Source of the DNA: a virus
Direction: 5' to 3' (one strand)
IMG/VR virus record: IMGVR_UViG_3300025327_000106
Location: 1 to 33,912 of that record
Length of the DNA: 33,912 nucleotides
The notes under the pieces were generated by a model. The model was given only the letters and a program-made list of their open reading frames with translations, was not told where the DNA came from and made no database searches. The translations under genes and the position numbers were made by a program. Below, piece after piece: positions 7,183-16,097 of the stretch; positions within the stretch are counted from its first letter, which is position 1; every line of letters starts with the position of its first letter.

Positions 7183-9324
7183 TTGAACTTAGAGACTATC
7201 ATAATTTGTTTAACCATTTTAATAGCTCCCTCCATTGCTTGTCCTTTGCTTTTGTTTGATGGATATATTTTGCCACAGATAGGGGCAATTGCAATTGGTG
7301 TGGGAATCACATTAACTGTTTTTATGTTTCATGGTTTTTTAGTTTATAATACTTTTATTGTTCTGTGTCTTGTCTACTTTTTTTACTTAATGTTAACCAA
7401 TATTTGGTCTACATGCATTAACAATTCTGAAAAAGATGTCCCATTGGTATTTGGGTATTTAATTGGTGCCATTTTACTTTTTAACCTATTTACTCTATTT
7501 GATAATTCCCTTTTAATTATAACAATAACTATATCAACCATAACAATAATTTTATCAGTGTATGCTATTCTTCAAAGCTATGGAATTGACCCTCTGTTTC
7601 CTGATAGAGTCAAGTCCAGAAAAGAAGAACTAAAAAATACACCAATTAATCAGTTAGCAGAATTTTATAGAAATGATAATTGTGTTGATGTCAGAGCAAT
7701 ATCTACTTTAGGAAATACCAACTTTGCTGCAGGGTTTTTTATTTGTGGATTGCCCTTCATTTTTATCCTTTGTTCGTTAACTTCGTGGTGGTTTGGTTTT
7801 CTATCCATTCCAGTTATAATTGCAATCAATAAAACCAATAGTAGAGCAGGAACCCTGTCTCTAATTGGTTTTATTTTATTTTTTCTGCTTTTATGTAAGC
7901 AAAGAAACTGGATATGGGAAACAATAACATCTGCTTCTGAAATCGAATTGTTCATTGTTCAATTAGTTGTGGGTATCTTGTTTTGTTTGGCTTGGATAAA
8001 ATATATTCATAAATTTAGAAAAGCAATCAATTTTTTATCCAAAGACAATAACCTAAACAATTTTTTAGATGTTGAAAAGCCGGATGAATCAGAAGACGTG
8101 GAAGCAATAAGAGATCATCCCGTGGCTCATCTTAGATATAGATTTAGATATTGGAGATCTGCATTTTGGATAATAAAACAGAGACCAATTTTGGGATATG
8201 GACTGAGAACATACAGAAGAGAAGTCTATAAAGCTCAAGCTGAATTGAATGCTCTTACAAAGGGACAATTCTTAGATGAAAAAAGGTATGCTACTCCTCA
8301 GCCAAGAGAATGTCATAATGACATAATAGAAAATTTTGTGGAAGGTGGAGTAATAGGAGGATTGCTATTTCTGATTATAATTGGGTTGGCTTTTTCTCAT
8401 GGACTTTCATATATAGAGATGGTTGATGGCAGTAAAGCAATACTGATGATGTTTATTCTTAGTGGGATTGTTGGTGTATTAATTGATGCATCATTTTTCT
8501 TTCCACTAAGATTAGGTCCATCAGCTTTTTGTTTTTGGACATTGGTTGCTTCCATTGAATATTTATATACAAAAGAAGTTGGTTTTGTAAAGATTTTTTC
8601 CTTCACTCCAAATTTGTTTATGATTTTAATGCTTGCTACAGGTATTGGAGCTTTCTTGTACAAAACCGTTCTCAGACCAAACATATCCAATTACTATTTC
8701 ACACGACATTGCTTTACTCCATCTCCAGCAAAACGGGAAAAGCTATTAAGAAAAGCACTATCTTTTGATCCAGAAAATAACATCGTATTGTCTAACATGG
8801 TAATAGGATATGTTGCCAACTTCCCTAAAATTGCAGAGAGATTTGCAATTCAAATGTATGAGAATTTTGATGGGATGATACCTGCATGGGCAATGTCTTA
8901 CAACTATGGATTGGTAAGGTTTTTTAATAAGGACTATGAAATTGCTTCTGAATTATTTCAAGAGTCTTTATACTATCTACCTTATTTTGAACCTTCCAGA
9001 CATTTACTTTCTAGAGTGTGGCCATTAGCTGCATTCCCCAACAGAGGAGTAGCAATGAAAATTATTAGCCCTGATGTAGCTGCATTTATTACCCAATGTA
9101 AAGAACAAGGTGAAAAAGGTGGTTTAACTCAAGAAGAAGCAAGAATTTTAGAACTTAATGTTTTATGCAGTATTTTGAATGAAAAAGTTAGATTGAACAT
9201 TCCATTTAATTGGGCATTTAATTTGGATGAATTTTACTTCATGTCCCCTGGTGAAATCAATGAAAATTTTAATGTCATTGAAGCAGGGCACATTAAATTA
9301 TTATTAGCAAAAAGGAGAAAATAA
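7183..9324 (+). CDS. O-antigen ligase/polymerase-like polytopic membrane protein with C-terminal helical repeats
   Basis: Starts at TTG with TTAGGAGAG just before it. The first 460 or so residues hold many hydrophobic helices. A large loop between two helix groups contains RYRFRYWRSAFWIIKQRP (318-335), GYGLRTYRREV, and CHNDIIENFVEGG with His378-Asn379, followed by a Gly-rich helix. This matches the Wzy_C/WaaL pattern (Arg/Trp helix, P-x-x-G-x-G, HN before E-G-x-x-G) of bacterial enzymes that join or polymerise O-antigen or other glycans in the periplasm. Residues about 510-700 are soluble and helical, resembling TPR repeats (LRKALSFDPENNIVLSN). Such proteins are rare in phages; a surface-modifying role is inferred. 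Confidence 0.7.
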   Translation: MNLETIIICLTILIAPSIACPLLLFDGYILPQIGAIAIGVGITLTVFMFHGFLVYNTFIVLCLVYFFYLMLTNIWSTCINNSEKDVPLVFGYLIGAILLFNLFTLFDNSLLIITITISTITIILSVYAILQSYGIDPLFPDRVKSRKEELKNTPINQLAEFYRNDNCVDVRAISTLGNTNFAAGFFICGLPFIFILCSLTSWWFGFLSIPVIIAINKTNSRAGTLSLIGFILFFLLLCKQRNWIWETITSASEIELFIVQLVVGILFCLAWIKYIHKFRKAINFLSKDNNLNNFLDVEKPDESEDVEAIRDHPVAHLRYRFRYWRSAFWIIKQRPILGYGLRTYRREVYKAQAELNALTKGQFLDEKRYATPQPRECHNDIIENFVEGGVIGGLLFLIIIGLAFSHGLSYIEMVDGSKAILMMFILSGIVGVLIDASFFFPLRLGPSAFCFWTLVASIEYLYTKEVGFVKIFSFTPNLFMILMLATGIGAFLYKTVLRPNISNYYFTRHCFTPSPAKREKLLRKALSFDPENNIVLSNMVIGYVANFPKIAERFAIQMYENFDGMIPAWAMSYNYGLVRFFNKDYEIASELFQESLYYLPYFEPSRHLLSRVWPLAAFPNRGVAMKIISPDVAAFITQCKEQGEKGGLTQEEARILELNVLCSILNEKVRLNIPFNWAFNLDEFYFMSPGEINENFNVIEAGHIKLLLAKRRK

Positions 9325-9328
9325 ACTA

Positions 9329-9616
9329 ATGGATAATAACATGGCAGAAAAACTTAATACTTTAGGTAATGAAAAGAAACTTCAGATTGTACGTAAGGCC
9401 ACTCCGACTATTGAAGATCTTATGAATGATAAAGCCTTTAGGGATGGAATTACAAAGGCCACTGGAAGCAGAATTTCTTCTGGAAATTGCCTTAATATTC
9501 TTATGGCTATGTCCAATTTAGAAATCTTGAAAGAAATCAAAAAATTGAATGACAACTTGATGGCTTTGATTGTCCCTGAAGAAGAAATTGAAGATACCTC
9601 CAAAAAGAAGAAATAA
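9329..9616 (+). CDS. Small hypothetical protein
   Basis: This 95-residue protein begins after AAAAGGAGAAAATAAACTA. It is charged and helical, with a central segment ISSGNCLNILMAMSNLEILKEIKKLNDNLMALI that could form a short coiled coil, and an acidic then poly-Lys C-terminus (EEEIEDTSKKKK). No family recognised. It directly precedes the connector gene and is probably co-transcribed with the neck genes. An alternative ATG four residues downstream (MAEKL) is possible. Confidence 0.5.
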   Translation: MDNNMAEKLNTLGNEKKLQIVRKATPTIEDLMNDKAFRDGITKATGSRISSGNCLNILMAMSNLEILKEIKKLNDNLMALIVPEEEIEDTSKKKK

Positions 9617-9625
9617 GGGTGTAGA

Positions 9626-10003
9626 ATGGCATTCACTCATGATCCATCAACTGATGAAGGTGTTATTCGAAGTCTGATATTTGATACTGATGCTACATCT
9701 TATGATTTTGAAGATGACGAAATAACAGCAATATTGGACAAGAATAACGCGGATGTGTGGGCGGCTGCCTCAGACCTATGCAGGTCTTTAGCAGCTAAAT
9801 ACACGAAAAATGCTGTTAATTTGAATTTGGGTAAGTATGATATTGTGATTGACACTAGAAAGAAGGCTGAATTTTATATGTCTCTGGCAAGGCAATATTC
9901 AGCTAAGACTGATTCTTCAAATGTTGTAGAGTATATTGATAGAGTGGATTATCATATTACTGATTATGGATATGATACTTCCGAATATGTTGGTGAAGAT
10001 TAA
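9626..10003 (+). CDS. Head-tail connector, gp6-like adaptor
   Basis: This 125-residue protein has the N-terminal pattern of gp6/gp15-type adaptors: DPSTDEGVIRSLIFDTD, then DFEDDEITAILDKN, followed by an Ala-rich helix AAASDLCRSLAAKYTK. In these families the protein forms a ring beneath the portal and links it to the head closure protein. It is the expected length. The C-terminal third is Tyr/Asp-rich (YHITDYGYDTSEYVGED). The head-closure and gp10-like genes that normally follow directly are displaced 5 kb downstream by an inserted cassette. Confidence 0.7.
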   Translation: MAFTHDPSTDEGVIRSLIFDTDATSYDFEDDEITAILDKNNADVWAAASDLCRSLAAKYTKNAVNLNLGKYDIVIDTRKKAEFYMSLARQYSAKTDSSNVVEYIDRVDYHITDYGYDTSEYVGED

Positions 10004-10026
10004 AACTTTGGTAAGGAGTAAATAGG

Positions 10027-10584
10027 ATGGCAACCATAAAAGATCCTTCAGGTGTAGATATACTTGGTGCCGATGGTCTTCCTATTTACTTTTCCTTACC
10101 TGATACTTTAGGATCTCATGGGTATATTACCAATGTAAAACGATCATTGGATAAATACCTGTTTGATAATATCTACACAACTAACAATATTTATGTAGAT
10201 TATCAAGGTTTACCATTCTCCACTTTTCCAGTAGATGAATGGATTCAACCAAGAATAGTAGATATAAAGCGTACATATTTAAGACAAGGAAGTTCTACTC
10301 AATATGCAAACAAAACTGATATTTTTTATGGAATGTTTATCTATGTAAAGAAAGGACATCAAACTACTTCAGATAGGCATTATAAATTAAAAGATATTAT
10401 ACAGCAGTACTTTATTTATAACCAAAAGATTTCCCTCTATAATTATGTTGATAATGGAGCTTTTGTAACCTATATGAAAGTTCGAGAAGTTGACGATAAT
10501 GGACCGTTGCAGGAAAACAATAATTTATACTCCTATTTAATTCAATATAGAATTGATTTTACAGAATTGATTTTGCAGGTATAA
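10027..10584 (+). CDS. Tail terminator/completion-like protein 1 (tandem paralogue)
   Basis: This 185-residue protein is a clear paralogue of the next gene: both carry SxDKYLFDNxYTT, EWIQPRIVDI, and the identical VKKGHQTTSDR. The layout of a small alpha/beta protein next to the connector fits the tail terminator family, which caps the tail tube and joins it to the head. Its N-terminus has an extra piece, DPSGVDILGADGLPIYFS, which the paralogue lacks but which resembles the start of the hub protein at 24856. Ribosome site AAGGAG lies 12 bases upstream. The role is inferred from position and size. Confidence 0.55.
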   Translation: MATIKDPSGVDILGADGLPIYFSLPDTLGSHGYITNVKRSLDKYLFDNIYTTNNIYVDYQGLPFSTFPVDEWIQPRIVDIKRTYLRQGSSTQYANKTDIFYGMFIYVKKGHQTTSDRHYKLKDIIQQYFIYNQKISLYNYVDNGAFVTYMKVREVDDNGPLQENNNLYSYLIQYRIDFTELILQV

Positions 10585-10587
10585 AAC

Positions 10588-11070
10588 ATGAGCCTATTAT
10601 TGGGATCAGAAGTAAACATTAAAAGGTCTATAGATAAATATCTATTTGATAACCTTTATACTACTGAAGGAATTCCAATTGATTTTGAAGGTATAAAATT
10701 TGATCAGGTTTCTAATAACGAATGGATTCAGCCAAGAATAGTGGACATTCAATCTGTGTTCAGAAGGCAATCCTCTTCCACTCAATATGGGGAAGATACA
10801 AATATTTTATTTCAAATAAATATTTTTGTTAAGAAGGGACATCAAACTACTTCTGACAGAAATTTTTATATTAGAGATATAATTCTGCACTACTTTAAAT
10901 TTGGACAGCAAATTACTGTCTACGATTATGATGGAGATTTAAATTCCATAGGACATATTACTGTCAGGAATATATCTGATGATTTTGCTTTAGAAGAACG
11001 GCAAAATATATATCAATATGCAATTTCATGGGAAATTGATCTAACAAGACATTATACAAAGCCTAGTTAA
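10588..11070 (+). CDS. Tail terminator/completion-like protein 2 (tandem paralogue)
   Basis: This 160-residue protein starts three bases after the previous stop, with only GCAGGT as a weak ribosome site, so coupling is likely. It aligns with its neighbour along nearly its whole length, including EWIQPRIVDI and VKKGHQTTSDR, and lacks only the N-terminal extension. Two copies of a tail-end protein could form a mixed ring or serve the two different tail ends. It is the last neck gene before cassette A. Confidence 0.55.
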   Translation: MSLLLGSEVNIKRSIDKYLFDNLYTTEGIPIDFEGIKFDQVSNNEWIQPRIVDIQSVFRRQSSSTQYGEDTNILFQINIFVKKGHQTTSDRNFYIRDIILHYFKFGQQITVYDYDGDLNSIGHITVRNISDDFALEERQNIYQYAISWEIDLTRHYTKPS

Positions 11071-11090
11071 AGGAATTAAATAATTGGAAG

Positions 11091-11975
11091 ATGAGGATGG
11101 GGAAAATGAATAGGTTAATTAAGATTCAATGGGCTATAATTACTTGGGCTATTATAATGGTCCCTATTATAGCTTATAGTAATTTAAGTTTTCACACAGA
11201 AGCATTAGTTGATGATCTGTTGTTGATTATTGATCCTGATCATGATGGAGCAATGTCTGATACAGATCTGACTTTGAATTCTGTAACCACAGCAGCTACA
11301 ACAAGTCCTGGTGTCACATTAAAAGATAGTGATGCTCCTGGAGCTGATAAAGAGATAGCAACATTTCAGGCTGAGTATGTTGATGGTGCTGATGGAAGTG
11401 AAAATGCCGATGTTTTAATATATACTTGGCAAGGAGGAAGCAAGACATTAATCGCACAATTTGATGAGTCTGATGATCAGTGGGAAACTTCAAAAGTCAT
11501 AAATTCTTCTGGGGGATTTATTGGAACATTAACAGGAAGTTCCACAAGTGTTGGGGGTGCAAATGGAGTTGATTCAGATGATTACACAGACGGCTCTATT
11601 TTTTTTGAGCATTTGGCAACTGCAACTCTTGGTATAGTTACAAAAACCACTGCCGTAGATTATACAATAGGCACTACTGATGCCAAAGAAGCATATGGTG
11701 GGATAATTTATGTTACTGGTGCATCAACTATAACTGTTCCTGCTGTTGCTGAAAGAATGGCTTTTACCATAGTGACCATTGGTGCTGTGGCAGTAAGTTT
11801 AGATGTTAGTGCTTCTGATAGACTGTATTTAGATGGAACTGCTTTATCCGATGGTGATAAAGCAACCAATACATCCACAACAGGGGATATGTTAGTTTGT
11901 ACTTATGAAAGTTCTTCTGGATTTTATTGTGCCTCTGGATCACCTGACGGAGATCACTGGACGGATGGAAACTAG
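11091..11975 (+). CDS. Cassette A gene 1: signal-bearing protein with shared C-terminal domain
   Basis: Three in-frame ATGs occur (11091, 11097, 11106); the last has GAGGATGGGG before it and fits a signal peptide start (MNRLIKIQ then a hydrophobic stretch through IIMVPIIAYS). The mature protein of about 265 residues is Thr/Asp/Gly-rich and beta-type, with DPDHDGAMSDTDL, an EF-hand-like acidic loop, near the N-terminus. The last 95 residues (from YGGIIYVTGAS to the end) match the C-terminal domain of the first gene of cassette B at 26622: a YGG start, a central D-x-x-x-x-DGT, GD[MF] then Cys, and a terminal GW/HW. A fibre or adaptor role is inferred. Confidence 0.6.
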   Translation: MRMGKMNRLIKIQWAIITWAIIMVPIIAYSNLSFHTEALVDDLLLIIDPDHDGAMSDTDLTLNSVTTAATTSPGVTLKDSDAPGADKEIATFQAEYVDGADGSENADVLIYTWQGGSKTLIAQFDESDDQWETSKVINSSGGFIGTLTGSSTSVGGANGVDSDDYTDGSIFFEHLATATLGIVTKTTAVDYTIGTTDAKEAYGGIIYVTGASTITVPAVAERMAFTIVTIGAVAVSLDVSASDRLYLDGTALSDGDKATNTSTTGDMLVCTYESSSGFYCASGSPDGDHWTDGN

Positions 11976-11983
11976 GTGACTAT

Positions 11984-13072
11984 ATGAAAAAGTATATATT
12001 AACTGTACTATTATTATTATTATTAATACTAATTTCAGTTTGTTACGGATCTTCTTTACAATATCAACAATTGTCTGTGCTTCAAATGTATTCTGGTGGG
12101 GGTGTTGCATGCTCTCCCACCTATGATAGCGAATTGCAAACCGATGCCAATGCCGCTGAGCCCGACGCAAGCGACACAAACGCCACAACGGGGTTGACAA
12201 ACTATACGTTGGAAACGTTTGAATCAACTACCACAAACCCTAGCCTTGGAACTTATCATATCAATGCCGTTGCTGATTCGATTAACGATAGATTTGTAGA
12301 TGTGTTGACAGGCCTTACCGACGGGGTAGCCTATCGAATTTCATTCGACGTGGCACACAATGGAACCGGAAACAATTGGGCCTGCCGGATTGCCGACCAA
12401 ACAAGCAGCAGCGATAAAATACTGCTCAAGGCGTTGACTTCAGCCGATACGACGTATTCAAGCGTATCGGCATATTTTATCAAGACTGCTGACCTTGATC
12501 ACCTTCAATGCATTGCCACAACGGACACCGGTGGAGTACTTTTTGATAACTATTCTGTAAAAGCAATCACATCACCATGCCTTGGAGGCGAGCTGCACAC
12601 CAGCGAAAATGCAGCCTCGCTTTCCAACGAAGCCAGCGCTGTTACTGGGTTTACCGTAACCGGTATAGACACATTCGAAAGCGTCTCAACTGATACTCCT
12701 CAAGCCGGGACCTACCATTTGCATATTAGGGAGGTTGATACACCAACTGGTAGCGCTAGAATTTATATGGATATTGGCACCTTATTCAGCCTCCAAGAGG
12801 GCGTAAAATACTATCTTACGTTTTGGGGCAAAACCTCTGGGTTAGCCGCTGCTACTTGGAGGATGGGGTTTTCGACCTCTACGACATCTATAGATAACGG
12901 GAAGATAATCGGCACTCTAACCGATGCAGATACTAGTTATAAAAAACAGGGTGTTTCATTTACTTATACATCTGGTAGTCACAGATATTTTACGATAATG
13001 GAAAACAACGTGGCCAATACGGGAGAATTATGGATCGACTCTTTAAGCATAAAAGAAGTTGTTTCGGAGTAG
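11984..13072 (+). CDS. Cassette A gene 2: secreted protein with two carbohydrate-binding-like domains
   Basis: This 362-residue protein begins with a textbook Sec signal (MKKYILTVLLLLLLILISV). The mature part holds two repeats of about 150 residues. Each starts with a Cys and an acidic stretch, then TxFES or TFES, GTYH, a V/I-rich core and a closing strand (FDNYSVKAI and IDSLSIKEV). This is the usual look of CBM_4_9-type jelly-roll modules that bind glycans. The first 125 bases are AT-rich like the rest of the phage, while the rest is clearly richer in GC, so the mature domains may be of foreign origin. The next gene starts inside its 3' end. Confidence 0.65.
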   Translation: MKKYILTVLLLLLLILISVCYGSSLQYQQLSVLQMYSGGGVACSPTYDSELQTDANAAEPDASDTNATTGLTNYTLETFESTTTNPSLGTYHINAVADSINDRFVDVLTGLTDGVAYRISFDVAHNGTGNNWACRIADQTSSSDKILLKALTSADTTYSSVSAYFIKTADLDHLQCIATTDTGGVLFDNYSVKAITSPCLGGELHTSENAASLSNEASAVTGFTVTGIDTFESVSTDTPQAGTYHLHIREVDTPTGSARIYMDIGTLFSLQEGVKYYLTFWGKTSGLAAATWRMGFSTSTTSIDNGKIIGTLTDADTSYKKQGVSFTYTSGSHRYFTIMENNVANTGELWIDSLSIKEVVSE

Positions 13073-14465
13073 TATTTTTAGTTTTATTTGCAACCAACTC
13101 CAATGCTGCAACACATTGGGTATCCCCGACCGGTGGGGCAACCTGGGCGGCTTCAGAAAGCGCAACTCCTCTTAGCGGTACGGCTTGCACAACGTATCAA
13201 CTCGCAATGGCAAATGCTGATGATGACGACATCGTAAATTTCAGGGTGGGAACTTATGTTTTGGATTTACAAACCCCATTGTCAAACGGCAACAGAGCCA
13301 ATATGCGCCCAACTAATTCGGGGTCTCTTGGGCATGTAATCACTTTCCAGGCATATAATCAAGAGCAAGTTATCCTTGACAATTATACCAATAATCATCT
13401 GGTGCATACGTCTACTCTACCAACCTTTGGGAGCTATGTAACGAGCTATCATGTGTGGGATGGATTTACCACAACACAGCTAGCGCGAGATACAACTTCT
13501 GGGCTTGCCAAGGCTGCTGCTTTTGACGGCGCTGACAGTGTTGTAATTAAAAATTGCGTCCTTGCGGGTGATCCCATCGGGAAAAGCAACAGCTCAAGTA
13601 TTCGTTTGGAGGATTGTGATGGAATACAGATTGTCAACAACCTGCTTTATAACAACGGTAGGTCAGGCACGGACCCAACCAACCCATCCGGAGTAGAGAT
13701 TTATGACAGTAGTAATGTAACTGTCGAGAAGAACACCATGCACACATCATGCAATGGCGTTTATATGAAATCAGGTACTTCCAACAACATTACCGTACAG
13801 GATAATTACTTTTATAACTGCAACAAGGCTATAAGCATTCTATCGAAATGGGACACGCCGGGAACGAACGATGATGATTTCTATGAAAATCACATCTACC
13901 GACGTAACGTCGCAAGGAATTGCAGCGATGGGTTTATATCCACTCCTGGTGGTGATGGGCAGTATGGTGCTTGGTCTATTGGATTGATGTTCTACAACAA
14001 CACTTCATACGCAGAAAATGGGTACAATACGTCAATCTATCACATTGGGCGTAAACATACACAATGGTTTAATAACATTGTGTATACTACCTCTTCAAAT
14101 AAGTATGTCAATATGTCTGAGGATGCAGATAGCATTTCATATGCAAATTATAATCTCTACTTTGGCTCTACTGCCAACCCTATGTTTTTGTTTTTATTTG
14201 AGGGCGGAACGGTAGAAAACTACGCCAATATAACCGCTTGGAAAACCCACGCTACAGGGTGGGAATCTGCAAGCGAAGTGTCAAATCCGAATTTTCTCAA
14301 TGGATCTGGTGCACTCAATACCGTCGAAGATTTTAAACTGCAAACCTCATCCCCAACACTTGCAAAAACAGGGGGCCGTGGCGGTGCCTACCCGGCTTAT
14401 TTGGGTGCCTGGGAGTGGCCAATAAACGAGTCACAGCAGATAGGCTATGTGGTGTCTGGAGAAAC
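12110..14465. other. GC-richer mosaic segment inside cassette A
   Basis: Base use changes sharply inside two reading frames. Hand counts of 60-base rows give 18/60 G+C at 11161 and 18/60 at 14521, but 32/60 at 12121 and 33/60 at 13141. The left edge falls just after the signal peptide of the 362-residue protein and the right edge just after the beta-helix of the 703-residue protein. The C-terminal repeats after 14465 return to phage-like AT-rich sequence. This suggests transfer of one block carrying the binding and beta-helix domains. Confidence 0.7.
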
Positions 14466-15141
14466 GGGAGATATTACCGCTCCAACAGTAATATCAGTAG
14501 CAGTTAATACCTCAACAGCAACTATTACATTTGATGAAGATATTGTTTCTACAGGTTACGATGCTTCTGATTTTGATCTTGATTGCTCCACAACTGGAAA
14601 TGATTTGGTGCTGACAAGTCCATCAGGATTAGGATCTAGTAGAACATTTACAGTTGCAAGTCCTATTGTGTTTGGAGAAACATGTAGCTTGGATTATGTT
14701 GGAACCACTGATGATATAGAAGATACTTCAGGAAATGATTTAGCAGTATTTTCAAATGCAGAAGTCACCAATGACACTCCTGATCCTGGTGATACAACTG
14801 ATCCAGTAATTTCCAATGGACTCCCTTCAGGAGTACAGAGTTGTGCCTCTGATCCGCGGAATATTGATATGTCTGTCACAACTGATGAAAATACTGATTG
14901 CAGGTATGGGCTGTCAGGAACAATTTGGGATAATATGTCTGTTTTTTCTACCACTGGAGAAACTTCCCATTCCGTTACCATTTCATCTTTAGATTGTGGG
15001 GAATCATATAGTTATGATGTTATTTGTCAAGACCCTTCTAGTAATGAGAGTCTTCCAGCAGATATCGACTTTTCGATTTCTGCTCAGTCAGTAATAAAAA
15101 CCATAGAGGGCTGTGGGTTTTCTGGAGCAGACATAGATTAA
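13030..15141 (+). CDS. Cassette A gene 3: secreted right-handed beta-helix protein with Ig-like C-terminus
   Basis: The ATG at 13030 lies 43 bases inside the preceding gene and has GGGAGA five bases before it. A Sec signal ends near NSNA (residue 26). Residues about 27-475 carry the short repeats of a right-handed parallel beta-helix, with many N-x-(I/V)-x-N-N turns (DGIQIVNNLLYNN, SNVTVEKNTMH, NITVQDNYFYNC), and close with LGAWEWP (458-464). This fold is common in pectate-lyase-like enzymes and phage depolymerases. An Ig-like domain with Thr/Val strands follows (480-585), then a fibronectin-like domain (590-690). Enzyme activity is not shown; no catalytic residues could be assigned. Confidence 0.7.
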   Translation: MDRLFKHKRSCFGVVFLVLFATNSNAATHWVSPTGGATWAASESATPLSGTACTTYQLAMANADDDDIVNFRVGTYVLDLQTPLSNGNRANMRPTNSGSLGHVITFQAYNQEQVILDNYTNNHLVHTSTLPTFGSYVTSYHVWDGFTTTQLARDTTSGLAKAAAFDGADSVVIKNCVLAGDPIGKSNSSSIRLEDCDGIQIVNNLLYNNGRSGTDPTNPSGVEIYDSSNVTVEKNTMHTSCNGVYMKSGTSNNITVQDNYFYNCNKAISILSKWDTPGTNDDDFYENHIYRRNVARNCSDGFISTPGGDGQYGAWSIGLMFYNNTSYAENGYNTSIYHIGRKHTQWFNNIVYTTSSNKYVNMSEDADSISYANYNLYFGSTANPMFLFLFEGGTVENYANITAWKTHATGWESASEVSNPNFLNGSGALNTVEDFKLQTSSPTLAKTGGRGGAYPAYLGAWEWPINESQQIGYVVSGETGDITAPTVISVAVNTSTATITFDEDIVSTGYDASDFDLDCSTTGNDLVLTSPSGLGSSRTFTVASPIVFGETCSLDYVGTTDDIEDTSGNDLAVFSNAEVTNDTPDPGDTTDPVISNGLPSGVQSCASDPRNIDMSVTTDENTDCRYGLSGTIWDNMSVFSTTGETSHSVTISSLDCGESYSYDVICQDPSSNESLPADIDFSISAQSVIKTIEGCGFSGADID

Positions 15142-15154
15142 ATAAGGAATTAAA

Positions 15155-15568
15155 ATGTCTACTATTCTAAATCAAAGTGAATTAGCTCAAATAATATCTG
15201 ATGTCAGAAGTATTTTAACTGATGATACAATAGGAACCTCAATTTATTATCATAAATTTGATTCTGCATCTGCTCTGTCTAGTTGGTCACCAACAACAGG
15301 TTTGCTCCCTGTTATGTACTCAATATCTTCTGTTTCTGTTTTCAAAGGAAGTTATAATGTTCAGGAAATAATGCAAAGTGGTGGGCTTATTGAACAGGGA
15401 GATATTAAATTTATTTTGATGAGAGATGATGTTTCCGGAGTGCTATCTGTTGACGATAGAATAGTAGAATCTGCAAAAAATTATCAATCTGCAACAACTT
15501 ATGAAATACGGAATATTCAAAGAGATCCTTTAGCTATTTGTAATTTTATCCAGGCAAGGTCTCTATGA
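15155..15568 (+). CDS. Head closure/head-tail joining-like protein
   Basis: This 137-residue protein starts after AATAAGGAATTAAA. It has a helical N-terminus (ELAQIISDVRSILTDD) and a beta C-terminus with VDDRIVESAKNYQSATTYEIRNIQRDPL. The TYEI...DPL pattern with a final strand resembles the head closure family that seals the connector. It lies just before the gp10-like gene, which it overlaps by four bases. The match is by pattern and order only. Confidence 0.55.
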   Translation: MSTILNQSELAQIISDVRSILTDDTIGTSIYYHKFDSASALSSWSPTTGLLPVMYSISSVSVFKGSYNVQEIMQSGGLIEQGDIKFILMRDDVSGVLSVDDRIVESAKNYQSATTYEIRNIQRDPLAICNFIQARSL

Positions 15569-16032
15569 TAACTTTAGACATAGACACTTCCAGGCTTAAT
15601 TATAGAGTAACAAAATTCATTCAACAGTCTGGTTTAAGCGCCAGAGTAGTAATAAAGAAAACTGGTGCTGATCTTCTAAGAAATATTATTCGTCCAGAAC
15701 CTTACGGAAGACATCCTGTTTGGAGTGGTAGAGCTAGAGCAGGTTGGTACATGTCAATGAAAGCACTAAATGTTACTGTTGGTCTTGAGGGGGGGCTTAA
15801 AGCTCCCTCCCAAGTTTCTTTAGGAAAAGCGGAAGGGGGATTCATTGATAGATTGAGTGATCCAAATCTACCTACAATAACTTTAATCAATTCCGTAGAT
15901 TATTATATCTATTTAGAATATGGGTATAGTAAGACAGCCCCCTATGGAATGGTACGGGTTTCAGTTAGAAAGATGACATATAAGTTTGCAAAAGATTTAA
16001 GAGCAGGAATTCTTAGTAATTGGAAGAAGTAA
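15565..16032 (+). CDS. HK97 gp10-like neck/tail completion protein
   Basis: This 155-residue protein overlaps the previous stop by four bases (ATGA-type). It contains RPEPYGRHPVWSGRARAGW, the R-x-P-x-x-[TS]GR-x-R-x-x-W type motif, and later NSVDYYIYLEYGYSKTAPYGM followed by VRVSVRKM. That pair of motifs (N-x-x-x-Y-x-x-x-x-E-x-G-x-S, then P-x-GM) is characteristic of the HK97 gp10 family, which works at the head-tail junction. The length is typical for the family. Confidence 0.8.
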   Translation: MITLDIDTSRLNYRVTKFIQQSGLSARVVIKKTGADLLRNIIRPEPYGRHPVWSGRARAGWYMSMKALNVTVGLEGGLKAPSQVSLGKAEGGFIDRLSDPNLPTITLINSVDYYIYLEYGYSKTAPYGMVRVSVRKMTYKFAKDLRAGILSNWKK

Positions 16033-16097
16033 AATTTCCGTGAATAATTTTATACTATATCTTTATAGATAAGTTATTTATTTGAAAGGATTTTAAT

